From NCBI GenBank assembly GCA_002342805.1, contig DDQW01000015.1:30640-94639 (forward strand): 64,000 nt of DNA, in the 5' to 3' direction. Source of the DNA: Clostridiales bacterium UBA2432. GTDB taxonomy: Bacteria > Bacillota > Clostridia > Lachnospirales > Vallitaleaceae. Of the stretch, positions 1 through 8,503 are shown one piece after another. The position numbers and the translations under genes are program-made. Numbering within the stretch: position 1 is the first letter of the stretch; each line of letters opens with the position of its first letter. The notes below the pieces were generated by a model. That model did not search any database. It saw only the letters and a list, made by a program, of their open reading frames with translations, and was not told where the DNA came from.

Positions 1-918
1 CGTAGCATTTTCGCCTTCTTCACGTATGATGTTTTCAACTTCACGTTTTGCTTTTTCAACCATTTCTTCAATTCGCGCCGGATGGATTCTTCCATCGACA
101 ATTAGTTTTTCTAACGCAACACGTGCGACCTCGCGACGTATTGGATCAAATCCGGATAAAATTACAGCCTCTGGAGTATCATCTATAATGAGATCGATAC
201 CTGTTAGAGTTTCCAAAGTACGTATATTACGTCCTTCTCTACCAATAATTCTTCCCTTCATTTCATCATTCGGTAAACTTACTACGGATACTGTGGATTC
301 TGCCACATGATCAGCTGCACATCGTTGAATGGCGTGTGCTAGTAAATGTCTTGCGTTTTTGTCAATGTCTTCTTTGGCTCTTGCTTCATTTTCCTTGATT
401 AATACAGCAGTTTCATGTTTTACATCTTCTTCTACAGATTTCAATAGGTATTCTTTCGCTTGATCGAGGGTGAGACCGGAAATTTTTTCCAGCTCAGATA
501 GGTGTTGTTGCTTGATTATTTCCACACGTTCTTTTTCTTTTTTAAGTGCATTATCTCTGTCACTAAGTGATTGTTCTCGTTTTTCAAACGTTTCACTTTT
601 TCTATCCAAAGTTTCTTCTTTTTGAAGAACTCTTTTCTCAAGACGTTGCAACTCATTTCGTCGTTCCTTTACTTCTTTGTCTAAATCGCTTTTGATTTTA
701 TATATTTCTTCTTTAACTTCTAGCTTTGCTTCGCGTTTTATGCCTTCTGCATCTTTAATGGCATCATCAACTATACGACGTGATTTGGCTTCAGCACTAC
801 CATACTGGGCTTCAGCAACACGCTTACGATAATTGATTCCAAGCATAAACGTAATAACAGCTATCGCTATAAAGATTAATACAATCGCTACGACAACGTA
901 AATAGGAATTTGAATCAT
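1..918 (-). CDS. rny: Ribonuclease Y, N-terminal part (runs off the window)
   Basis: Membrane-anchored endoribonuclease that starts bulk mRNA decay in Firmicutes. The first 306 residues are in the window and the C-terminal HD nuclease domain lies outside. One membrane segment (about residues 3-25) is followed by a long charged coiled coil (about 30-200) and the KH RNA-binding domain with the motif GRIIGREGRNIR. The ATG at 918 is preceded by GAGGAGGTG. It reads away from recA-recX, a usual Clostridial order, and has its own promoter at 980-1008, so it need not depend on the SOS-controlled recA promoter. Confidence 0.96.
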   Translation of the reverse strand, partial: MIQIPIYVVVAIVLIFIAIAVITFMLGINYRKRVAEAQYGSAEAKSRRIVDDAIKDAEGIKREAKLEVKEEIYKIKSDLDKEVKERRNELQRLEKRVLQKEETLDRKSETFEKREQSLSDRDNALKKEKERVEIIKQQHLSELEKISGLTLDQAKEYLLKSVEEDVKHETAVLIKENEARAKEDIDKNARHLLAHAIQRCAADHVAESTVSVVSLPNDEMKGRIIGREGRNIRTLETLTGIDLIIDDTPEAVILSGFDPIRREVARVALEKLIVDGRIHPARIEEMVEKAKREVENIIREEGENAT

Positions 919-979
919 GCGTAACACCTCCTCTATATGAAATTGTCATAGTTCAAGTTGTACTAACTACAACAAATAA

Positions 980-1008
980 ATTCTATATCTTTTTGAAGAT
1001 ATTGTCAA
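980..1008 (-). promoter_or_regulatory. Sigma-A-type promoter for rny
   Basis: Minus-strand TTGACA (1003-1008), a 17-nt spacer and TAGAAT (980-985), about 60 nt upstream of the rny start and overlapping the recX stop codon. The spacer contains a perfect 7-bp inverted repeat, ATATCTT/AAGATAT (985-991 with 996-1002). This could be an operator or chance in AT-rich DNA. Confidence 0.7.
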
Positions 1009-1643
1009 GTTTTACTGATGGTTTCATAGAAGCTTTCGTAAGCTTTTATACAAATATCCATTGAATACCCTTTTCGACTCAAATATCCTAACGCTTTTTG
1101 CTTTAAGGTCATCTCATCCATTTTAAATTGTTTTAAGAAAAATTTCTTGTTTAGTAGATGTGTTGCACTTGCTAATTCATCTTCCCATGTCATATTTTCT
1201 TGAATTAAGGCTTTGACATCGTCTTTTGCAAAGCCTTTTTTTTGTAAATTCATTTGAATTTCCAATCGGCTTTTATATGTTTTGTATCCGGAAATGCGTC
1301 GATTGATTAATTGCGCGTCATTAATAATGGCTTTATCTAAAAACGGTTGCAATATCTCATCAATATGTTCAATAATATAGCCTTCTCGAAGCAACTTATC
1401 CTGTAATTGTTTTTTAGGATAATCTTGCCTTCCAAGTAAAAACATTATTCGCTTCTTCCCTCGTTCAATAACGTGTTTGTCTAATATACTTAATTCACTC
1501 TCGGATAATTGACTTCCTTCTTCAAGCATATTAAAACGCTGTTTTTTAAAGTCCCGACTATAAAGAAATAGATGGTATATACCATCTATTTCAATTTTTA
1601 TCTTTTTTTCACTTCGATCAATCTTATTTATCTGATGTGTCAT
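1005..1643 (-). CDS. recX: Regulatory protein RecX
   Basis: Small helical protein that binds RecA filaments and limits recombinase activity. It starts inside the end of recA and is surely cotranscribed with it. About 212 residues from the chosen start, typical of Firmicute RecX, with the three-helix repeats in the second half (for example ERGKKRIMFLLGRQDYPKKQ and LGYLSRKGYSMDICIKAYE). The frame is open to an ATG at 1670, but the ATG at 1643 is the first with a GAAGG upstream (12-nt spacing) and reduces the overlap with recA to 20 nt. Start choice is moderately certain, identity high. Confidence 0.93.
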   Translation of the reverse strand: MTHQINKIDRSEKKIKIEIDGIYHLFLYSRDFKKQRFNMLEEGSQLSESELSILDKHVIERGKKRIMFLLGRQDYPKKQLQDKLLREGYIIEHIDEILQPFLDKAIINDAQLINRRISGYKTYKSRLEIQMNLQKKGFAKDDVKALIQENMTWEDELASATHLLNKKFFLKQFKMDEMTLKQKALGYLSRKGYSMDICIKAYESFYETISKT

Positions 1644-2718
1644 TTGATTTATCATCCTTCGACTTATCATCTTTTGACGCTGACTTGGATTTTTTCTTGG
1701 TATCCTCTATCTCAGGCATTTCATCGGTAGGAAGTTCATAATGTTTGCGCACTAAGAGTTCGATTTCTGCCAATAATTCAGGATTTCCCCTTAAATATTC
1801 TTTTGAATTTTCACGACCTTGTCCAATGCGAAGATCATTATAGGAATACCATGCTCCACTTTTCTTGACAATATCGACTTCGGCTGCCAAGTCCAAAATA
1901 TCCCCTTCACGGGAAATACCTTGACCAAACATAATATCAAACTCTGCTTTTTTAAATGGCGGTGCAATCTTGTTCTTTACGACTTTGATTCGTGTTCTAT
2001 TTCCAACCATCTCATTGTTTTGTTTCAAGGTTTCAATTCTGCGAACATCTAAACGAACAGAAGCGTAAAACTTAAGGGCACGTCCCCCGGTTGTTGTCTC
2101 CGGACTTCCGAACATAACACCGACTTTTTCACGAAGCTGGTTGATAAAAATAACAATACAATGTGACTTGTTAATGATTCCTGTTAGCTTTCTAAGGGCT
2201 TGACTCATCAACCGGGCTTGAAGACCCATGTGAGAATCTCCCATCTCTCCTTCAATCTCAGCGCGTGGTACTAATGCAGCTACTGAATCAACGACAACAA
2301 TGTCTATTGCCCCTGAACGAACCATGGTTTCAGTAATTTCAAGTGCCTGTTCTCCATTATCGGGCTGAGAAATATATAAATTGTCAATATCAACGCCTAT
2401 CTTTCGTGCATATTGTGGATCAAGGGCATGCTCTGCATCGACAAATCCGGCAACCCCACCGCGTTTTTGAACTTCCGCCAGCATATGTAATGCTACCGTT
2501 GTCTTACCACTTGATTCCGGCCCATAGATCTCAATAATACGACCTTTAGGTAATCCACCTGCGCCTAAGGCAATATCTAAACTAAGTGCACCTGTTGGAA
2601 CTGTATCAATATTACGCCCATTGTTTTGTTCGCCGAGTTTCATCACGGCCCCTTTTCCATAGGCTCTTTCAATTTGGCTAATTGCTGCATCTAATGCTTT
2701 TTGCTTATCAGTATTCAT
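1624..2718 (-). CDS. recA: Recombinase RecA
   Basis: ATP-dependent strand-exchange protein of homologous recombination and coprotease for LexA. From the ATG at 2718 it is 364 residues. Visible: Walker A GPESSGKTT, Walker B IVVVDS, the L2 region FGSPETTTGGRALKFYASVR, and a C-terminal tail rich in Lys, Asp and Ser. The frame is open to a TTG at 2751, but that codon lacks an SD and family alignments begin at MNTDKQKAL. The SD for the ATG is 22 nt away with a hairpin in between (separate entry). Transcribed from a LexA-controlled promoter, with recX downstream. Confidence 0.99.
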   Translation of the reverse strand: MNTDKQKALDAAISQIERAYGKGAVMKLGEQNNGRNIDTVPTGALSLDIALGAGGLPKGRIIEIYGPESSGKTTVALHMLAEVQKRGGVAGFVDAEHALDPQYARKIGVDIDNLYISQPDNGEQALEITETMVRSGAIDIVVVDSVAALVPRAEIEGEMGDSHMGLQARLMSQALRKLTGIINKSHCIVIFINQLREKVGVMFGSPETTTGGRALKFYASVRLDVRRIETLKQNNEMVGNRTRIKVVKNKIAPPFKKAEFDIMFGQGISREGDILDLAAEVDIVKKSGAWYSYNDLRIGQGRENSKEYLRGNPELLAEIELLVRKHYELPTDEMPEIEDTKKKSKSASKDDKSKDDKSNDTSDK

Positions 2719-2748
2719 GTAGTTCCCGGATAACCGGGTACCCCCTTT
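2719..2748 (-). promoter_or_regulatory. recA translation start: SD - hairpin - AUG
   Basis: The only strong Shine-Dalgarno (AAAGGGGG, 2741-2748) ends 22 nt before the recA ATG, too far for normal initiation. Between them is CCCGG-TTAT-CCGGG (2725-2738), extendable by two more pairs after a mismatch. Folding it would shorten the effective spacing to about 8 nt. The arrangement is seen directly; a regulatory role is inferred. Confidence 0.6.
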
Positions 2749-2763
2749 CAAAATCTAAAGCCA

Positions 2764-2813
2764 CGAACGTTTGTTCTATAAAATATTATAGCATACCTTT
2801 TAAGAGCAAACAA
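2764..2813 (-). promoter_or_regulatory. recA promoter with LexA (SOS) box
   Basis: Minus strand: TTGTTT (2808-2813), 17-nt spacer, TATAAT (2785-2790) with an extended -10 TGC. Seven nt downstream of the -10, across the likely transcription start, is a GAAC-N4-GTTC palindrome (2765-2776; plus strand CGAACGTTTGTTCT at 2764-2777), the Gram-positive LexA/DinR operator. RecA synthesis should therefore rise on DNA damage. Confidence 0.85.
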
Positions 2814-2858
2814 GCACAATATTTTCTTTTTGTATTAGGTCTTGTGCCTCATTCCTAC

Positions 2859-4091
2859 TTAAAGCATGTGCCATAAATCAATAAGTGCTGATTTTGCGCT
2901 TTGTTCGCGTATTTTTTGTCGACTTCCCATAAAGTTATATTCTTTAACAAGGACTGTATTCGGAGTTTTTATAGCAATATAAACTAATCCTACAGGTTTT
3001 TCAGGAGTTCCGCCATCCGGTCCTGCAATTCCGGTAATACTGACTGAATAATCTGTTTCTAAGGTTTGGGATACACCTGTTGCCATTGCCTTTGCAACTT
3101 CTTCACTCACTGCACCATGCATTTTTAACAAATCACTCGGCACCATTAGTCGGTGTATTTTACTATCATTTGAATAGCTTACAATACCTTCTTTAAATAC
3201 GGCAGAAGATCCGGGAATAGCAACAATAAAATTTGATAGCAAGCCTCCTGTACATGATTCAGCAACTGAAAGGGTTTGATTTTTTTCCTTTAATTTATCC
3301 AAAACGACTTCTACGAGTTCTTTGTCTGTTTCATTATATATAAATTGTCCAAGTCGTCGATAAATTTCGTCTCGAATCGGTTGTATGGCAACTTCATTTT
3401 CTTTTGCCGTATCTTCAATTGAAGTCACTTTTATGTGCACTTCACGAAGTTTTGCATACGGAGCAACAATAAGGCGATCGCTAGCCCCCATTAAATCATC
3501 GAGTATTGTAACTGCTTTACTCTCTCCTATATCAATCATTCGAAAAGTAACCGTTTGAATACTTTTATCAATATTCTTGTTCATTCTCGGCAATACACAG
3601 TTCTCAAACATGGGTTTTAATTCACCTTGAGGTCCGGGCAACAAAAATATATGAATACCTTGGTGATTATAATAAACCCCTGGCGCTGTACCGTTCCCAT
3701 TTTTTAAGGGTTCTCCACCTTCGATCATAAGTGCTTGTTTATAATTGTTTTCTGTTGGCGCTTGATGTCTCCCCTTAAACCAAGAATCAATCTGAGCGCG
3801 CATCTCTAAATCTTCATATAAAGGTTTCTTTAAGTAACGTGCTACGGCCTCTTTTGTCAAATCATCTTTTGTCGGACCTAAGCCACCACATAAGACAATG
3901 CATTTGCTTCGTTGGCAAGCTTGATCTAACTGTTCAATAATATCTTCTTCAATATCACCGACAACTGTGTGAAATCGGCAAAAAACACCAATCTCTGAAA
4001 GCTGGCTGCTTATATAAGCCGCATTTGAATTGATGACATCTCCTGATAATACTTCTTCACCGACTGCAATAATTTCTCCTAGCATGTACAT
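2859..4091 (-). CDS. cinA: CinA family protein (nicotinamide-nucleotide amidohydrolase / competence-damage inducible)
   Basis: Two-domain protein of 410 residues, the usual length. The N-terminal MoCF-like domain (about 1-170) has GEEVLSGDVINSNAAYIS and LCGGLGPTKDDLTKEAVA, associated with ADP-ribose pyrophosphatase activity. The C-terminal CinA domain (about 255-410) has SVAESCTGGLLSNF and SITGIAGPDGGTPEKPVG, associated with NMN deamidase and pyridine-nucleotide salvage. It directly precedes recA, the order in many Firmicutes, but recA has its own promoter in between. Confidence 0.95.
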   Translation of the reverse strand: MYMLGEIIAVGEEVLSGDVINSNAAYISSQLSEIGVFCRFHTVVGDIEEDIIEQLDQACQRSKCIVLCGGLGPTKDDLTKEAVARYLKKPLYEDLEMRAQIDSWFKGRHQAPTENNYKQALMIEGGEPLKNGNGTAPGVYYNHQGIHIFLLPGPQGELKPMFENCVLPRMNKNIDKSIQTVTFRMIDIGESKAVTILDDLMGASDRLIVAPYAKLREVHIKVTSIEDTAKENEVAIQPIRDEIYRRLGQFIYNETDKELVEVVLDKLKEKNQTLSVAESCTGGLLSNFIVAIPGSSAVFKEGIVSYSNDSKIHRLMVPSDLLKMHGAVSEEVAKAMATGVSQTLETDYSVSITGIAGPDGGTPEKPVGLVYIAIKTPNTVLVKEYNFMGSRQKIREQSAKSALIDLWHML

Positions 4092-4096
4092 TCTCC

Positions 4097-4630
4097 TTAT
4101 TCATGAAATATACTAATGTTCTTTACAATGTAATCGAATGCTGAAAGGATTGTAAAAAGCGTCGCAAAAAATACCAAGCCTATTTCTACGATGTTAATCA
4201 CTTTACCTTCAAAATTAAATAATAGAACAATAATCATAATCATTGTCGTAAATGTTTTGATCTTCCCCCAGATACTTGCCGCAATCACCTTATTGTCCAT
4301 GGCTGCAACTAAGCGAAATCCACTAATAATAAATTCACGACTTACAATTATTATGACAATAATCGCAGATAATTGACCGACTTCAACAAAATATATTAAT
4401 GCCGCAGTGACAAGTAATTTATCTGCTAACGGATCCATAAACTTGCCAAAGTTCGTTACTAAATTTTGACTTCGCGCGATATATCCATCTAGAAAGTCTG
4501 TTAATGAGGCAATTATGAAAATACCTGCTGCAAGATAGTTTGCAGTAACCGACTGACCAAGATATAGTACCAGTAAAAAAAACGGGATCATAACAACACG
4601 TAACAAGGTTAATTTATTTGCTAAATTCAT
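4097..4630 (-). CDS. pgsA: CDP-diacylglycerol-glycerol-3-phosphate 3-phosphatidyltransferase
   Basis: Integral membrane enzyme making phosphatidylglycerol phosphate, the committed step to anionic phospholipids. At 177 residues it has about five hydrophobic segments and the complete CDP-alcohol phosphotransferase signature DG-x2-AR-x8-G-x3-D-x3-D, in DGYIARSQ...GKFMDPLAD. Its start overlaps the rimO stop by 4 nt (ATGA), so the two are translationally coupled; cinA follows 5 nt downstream. Confidence 0.96.
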   Translation of the reverse strand: MNLANKLTLLRVVMIPFFLLVLYLGQSVTANYLAAGIFIIASLTDFLDGYIARSQNLVTNFGKFMDPLADKLLVTAALIYFVEVGQLSAIIVIIIVSREFIISGFRLVAAMDNKVIAASIWGKIKTFTTMIMIIVLLFNFEGKVINIVEIGLVFFATLFTILSAFDYIVKNISIFHE

Positions 4631-5961
4631 ATAATCTCTCCAATCAAATCATATTCATTGGCTTGTACAATTTTCACGGTAACATAATCTCCGGATAAAA
4701 GCGTTTCGTCACTTTCTAGAAATACGTAGCCGTCTACATCCGGTGTATCCTTATAGGAACGTCCGATATATATGTCATCGTCGGGAACATAACCGTCAAC
4801 CATAACTTCTATAGTTCTTCCAATCATTGAACGGTTTTTCTCTGTCGAAATATTTTGTTGCAAAAGCATGATTTGATCTTTACGTTTCATACTAAGGGAG
4901 GCATCGATTTGATGATCCATAGTGTAAGCTGGTGTTCCTTCTTCTCTTGAATATGTGAAAACGCCAACGCGATCTAGCTTCATTTCATCTACAAACCTAT
5001 AGAGCTCTTGAAAAGCTTCTTCAGTTTCACCTGGAAATCCTACAATAAATGTAGTTCGAATACAAATATCCGGAACTTGGTCTCGTAGACGAAGAATAAG
5101 ACTTCGTATAGATTCTTGACGACTTTTTCTCGCCATACGTTTTAAAATTGTATCATCGACATGTTGTAATGGCATGTCAATATAATGTAATAGCTTAGGC
5201 TCCTCTTTCATTAATGAAATAAGTTCTTCTGTCACATCTTCCGGATATACATATAAAAGGCGAATCCAATGAACACCTTCTACTTCAGCAATCTTTTGAA
5301 TCAGTTCAGGCAAAGCTTTTTTATTATAGATATCCCTACCATATTTCCCTACATCTTGGGCAACAAGGATAATTTCTGTTTTTCCTTGATCCACTAGAAA
5401 GCGGACCTCTTCAATTAGACTTTCCATCTTTCGACTTCGGAATTTTCCACGTAATTTAGGAATAATACAGTATGTACAGTTATTATCACAACCCTCTGCA
5501 ATTTTTAGATATCCGTAATGCTTGGTTGTCTCAGTTGTTCGATTAATGAACACTTCTGGATTATTGTCAATGGAATCAAAACGAATATATTTGTGTCCCG
5601 CTAATGCTTCACTCACCGCTTCAAGAATACGATCATAATTCGCGGCACCTAAGATTGCATCAATTTCAGGAATCTCCTTCATGACTTCTTCTTTATATAA
5701 CTCGGTTAAACATCCAACAACAATTAATGCCTTAAGGTGACCCTCTTCTTTAAGTCCGGCATATTCAATGATTGTATTAATACTTTCTTCTTTTGCATCA
5801 TGAATAAAACTGCAGGTGTTTATTATAATGGCTTCTGCCTCTTCGGCATTCATTGTTAGTATAAAACCTTCTTGATTCAACATGCCTAACATAACTTCTG
5901 AATCCACGAGATTTTTATCACATCCTAGTGATTCAAAATAAATCAAACTTTTCTTTTCCAA
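4627..5961 (-). CDS. rimO: Ribosomal protein S12 methylthiotransferase RimO
   Basis: Radical-SAM enzyme that adds a methylthio group to the conserved aspartate of ribosomal protein S12. 444 residues from the chosen start: an N-terminal UPF0004 domain beginning YFESLGCDKN, the CX3CX2C radical-SAM motif CDNNCTYC, and a C-terminal TRAM domain. I chose the TTG at 5961 because GGAGGA lies just upstream and the family begins about here; the longer reading to 6003 would run into folD. TTG initiation may keep expression modest. Confidence 0.94.
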   Translation of the reverse strand: MEKKSLIYFESLGCDKNLVDSEVMLGMLNQEGFILTMNAEEAEAIIINTCSFIHDAKEESINTIIEYAGLKEEGHLKALIVVGCLTELYKEEVMKEIPEIDAILGAANYDRILEAVSEALAGHKYIRFDSIDNNPEVFINRTTETTKHYGYLKIAEGCDNNCTYCIIPKLRGKFRSRKMESLIEEVRFLVDQGKTEIILVAQDVGKYGRDIYNKKALPELIQKIAEVEGVHWIRLLYVYPEDVTEELISLMKEEPKLLHYIDMPLQHVDDTILKRMARKSRQESIRSLILRLRDQVPDICIRTTFIVGFPGETEEAFQELYRFVDEMKLDRVGVFTYSREEGTPAYTMDHQIDASLSMKRKDQIMLLQQNISTEKNRSMIGRTIEVMVDGYVPDDDIYIGRSYKDTPDVDGYVFLESDETLLSGDYVTVKIVQANEYDLIGEII

Positions 5962-5974
5962 ACTTTTTCCTCCG

Positions 5975-6820
5975 CTATTTAACTTCAGCACTTTCAACAA
6001 CATTTGTCATTAACATGGCAATGGTCATGGGTCCGACGCCACCAGGTACCGGCGTAATATAAGATGCTAAGGGAGCCACTTTTTCATAATCCACATCACC
6101 ACATAGCGAATTATCTTCTAGTCGATTGATACCTACATCAACCACCACAACACCTTCTTTAACATATTCATCGGTAATCATCTTTGGTCGGCCAATGGCT
6201 GCAATGAGAATATCCGCCTCTCGACATTCTTTTTTTAGGTCAGCTGTTCTTGAATGACACAGTGTTACAGTTCCATGTTCTCGGAGAAGTAACATAGCTA
6301 TAGGTTTTCCTACAATATTACTTCGACCGACAATAACACATTTCTTCCCTGAGATAGGGATATCATAACGCTTGAGTAACTCAATAATTCCGTAGGGTGT
6401 ACATGAAACAAATCCAGGATTACCGATGCTCAAATTTCCGACACTGATTGGGTGAAAACCATCCACATCTTTTTTAGGGTCAATGGTCATAATAACCTTC
6501 TCCTCAGAGATATGACTAGGTAATGGAAGTTGTACAAGAATACCATTGACATCAGGATTGCTATTTAATTCTTCAACAAGGCTTAATACATCGTCTTCAC
6601 TGGCTTGAGACGTCAGTTCATAAGATAAGGATTTTATTCCGATATATTCACACGCCCGTTTTTTATTCCTTACATACACATGGGATGCAGGATCATCCCC
6701 TACAATCACGACAGCTAGTGTAGGGACAATTCCTTTTTGAGCTAACATGGACACTTTTTCTTTTAATTCATCTTTTATCTTTTTTGATGTTGCTTTTCCA
6801 TCTAAAATCATCGGGTTCAT
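5975..6820 (-). CDS. folD: Bifunctional methylene-THF dehydrogenase / methenyl-THF cyclohydrolase
   Basis: Interconverts 5,10-methylene-, methenyl- and 10-formyl-tetrahydrofolate. 281 residues, standard length. Diagnostic segments: the catalytic region YVRNKKRACEYIGI, GILVQLPLP, KDVDGFHP, the Rossmann motif VGRSNIVGKP and the C-terminal TPVPGGVGPMT. It lies 12 nt downstream of fhs, so formate activation and the next two steps of the one-carbon pathway are made together. Confidence 0.98.
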   Translation of the reverse strand: MNPMILDGKATSKKIKDELKEKVSMLAQKGIVPTLAVVIVGDDPASHVYVRNKKRACEYIGIKSLSYELTSQASEDDVLSLVEELNSNPDVNGILVQLPLPSHISEEKVIMTIDPKKDVDGFHPISVGNLSIGNPGFVSCTPYGIIELLKRYDIPISGKKCVIVGRSNIVGKPIAMLLLREHGTVTLCHSRTADLKKECREADILIAAIGRPKMITDEYVKEGVVVVDVGINRLEDNSLCGDVDYEKVAPLASYITPVPGGVGPMTIAMLMTNVVESAEVK

Positions 6821-6832
6821 AGGATTTCCTTT

Positions 6833-8503
6833 CTAAAACAAACCAATAATATTTCCATCTTCATCAACATCGATTGATTCTGCTGCAGGAACTTTTGGCA
6901 GGCCGGGCATTGTCATTACATTACCTGTAATGATTACCACGAATTCAGCTCCGGCAGATAAATTCACTTCACGAACTTGAACCTCAAAATCTGTCGGTCG
7001 CCCCAACTTTTTAGGATCATCTGATAAAGAATACTGTGTTTTTGCAATACAAACGGGCAAATGCGATAAGCCCATCTCGTCAATCTTTCGAATGGCTTGA
7101 TTGACTCCGGCACCATAAGATACTTTTGTTGCACCATATATTTCATGCGTTACTTTTTGTATTTTCTCCTTAATACTTAAGCTATCTTCATATAAAACTT
7201 GGAATGCACTTTTTTTAGTATCTAATGTGTGCATTAAGGTTTTTGCTAATTCTATACCGCCTTTTCCACCATGTTCCCATACATTAGCGACGGCAAACTC
7301 TGCCCCAAGCTCTTTGCAACGATTTTCAACAAAACGTATTTCATCATCCGTATCTGAAACGAAGGCATTCAATGTAACAATAACTGGGACATTATATTTT
7401 GACATATTCTCAATATGCTTCTCTAAATTGACAATCCCTTGCTTCAGCGCTTCAACATTTTCTTGTGATAGATTTTTTTTCTCGACACCACCGTTATACT
7501 TAAGGGCACGTACTGTTGCCACAATAACAATTGCGTCAGGTTTCAAACCGCCTTTGCGACATTTTATGTCCAAGAATTTTTCGGCCCCAAGATCTGCTCC
7601 AAATCCCGCTTCTGTAACAACAACATCCGAAAGTTTCAGGGCATATTTTGTTGCACGTAAACTATTGCATCCATGGGCAATATTTGCAAAAGGTCCACCA
7701 TGCATTATACATGGGGTATTTTCTAATGTTTGAACAAGATTCGGTTTTATGGCATCTTTTAATAAGGCAGCCATAGCACCTTCTGCTTTTAAATCATGAG
7801 CAGTAATCGGCTGTTTATCATAGGTGTATCCAATAACAATTTGACCTAATCGTTTTTTCAAATCCATTAAATCGGATGCCAAACATAATATTGCCATGAC
7901 TTCAGAGGCTACACTAATCATATAGCCATCTTCTCGAGGAACACCTTGAAGACGTCCACCAAGACCGACCATGGTATGGCGAAGGGCACGATCATTCATA
8001 TCAACAACACGTTTCCATACAATTTGACGTGGATCGATATTTAAGACATTCCCATGCTGTAAATGGTTATCTATCATGGCAGATAATAAGTTGTGGGCAA
8101 TACTCACTGCATGAATATCTCCGGTAAAATGAAGATTAATGTCTTCCATCGGAACAACTTGCGCATAACCTCCGCCAGCTGCACCTCCTTTTACACCCAT
8201 ACATGGGCCTAATGAAGGTTCACGTAAGGCAATCATACTCTTAACACCTAATTGACCTAAGGCTTCACCAATGCCTACTGTAATGGTTGTTTTTCCTTCA
8301 CCTGCCGGCGTTGGATTAATCGCTGTCACTAAAACGAGTTTACCATCTTCATTTTTCTCAACACGTGTCCACAAATCGTCGGATAATTTCGCCTTATACT
8401 TACCGTATAGCTCAAGTTCATCTTCTTGAATATTTAGACCTTTGGCTATGTGTGTGATAGGTTGAAGTGTTGCTTCTTTTGCAATTTGAATATCAGATTT
8501 CAT
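6833..8503 (-). CDS. fhs: Formate-tetrahydrofolate ligase
   Basis: ATP-dependent synthesis of 10-formyl-THF from formate. 556 residues, full length. Visible: P-loop TPAGEGKTTITVG, the stretch REPSLGPCMGVKGGAAGGG, and the C-terminal ITGNVMTMPGLPKVPA. Its start overlaps the ftsK stop by 4 nt. With folD it forms the folate branch of one-carbon metabolism; nothing else of an acetyl-CoA pathway is in the window, so acetogenesis cannot be inferred. Confidence 0.98.
   Translation of the reverse strand: MKSDIQIAKEATLQPITHIAKGLNIQEDELELYGKYKAKLSDDLWTRVEKNEDGKLVLVTAINPTPAGEGKTTITVGIGEALGQLGVKSMIALREPSLGPCMGVKGGAAGGGYAQVVPMEDINLHFTGDIHAVSIAHNLLSAMIDNHLQHGNVLNIDPRQIVWKRVVDMNDRALRHTMVGLGGRLQGVPREDGYMISVASEVMAILCLASDLMDLKKRLGQIVIGYTYDKQPITAHDLKAEGAMAALLKDAIKPNLVQTLENTPCIMHGGPFANIAHGCNSLRATKYALKLSDVVVTEAGFGADLGAEKFLDIKCRKGGLKPDAIVIVATVRALKYNGGVEKKNLSQENVEALKQGIVNLEKHIENMSKYNVPVIVTLNAFVSDTDDEIRFVENRCKELGAEFAVANVWEHGGKGGIELAKTLMHTLDTKKSAFQVLYEDSLSIKEKIQKVTHEIYGATKVSYGAGVNQAIRKIDEMGLSHLPVCIAKTQYSLSDDPKKLGRPTDFEVQVREVNLSAGAEFVVIITGNVMTMPGLPKVPAAESIDVDEDGNIIGLF

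Noticed and set aside
5962..6003. Longer N-terminus for RimO
   Set aside because: Would overlap folD; GGAGGA directly supports the TTG at 5961 instead.
7227..7733. 168-codon plus-strand ORF
   Set aside because: Antisense to fhs; composition follows fhs codons, no RBS or known domain.
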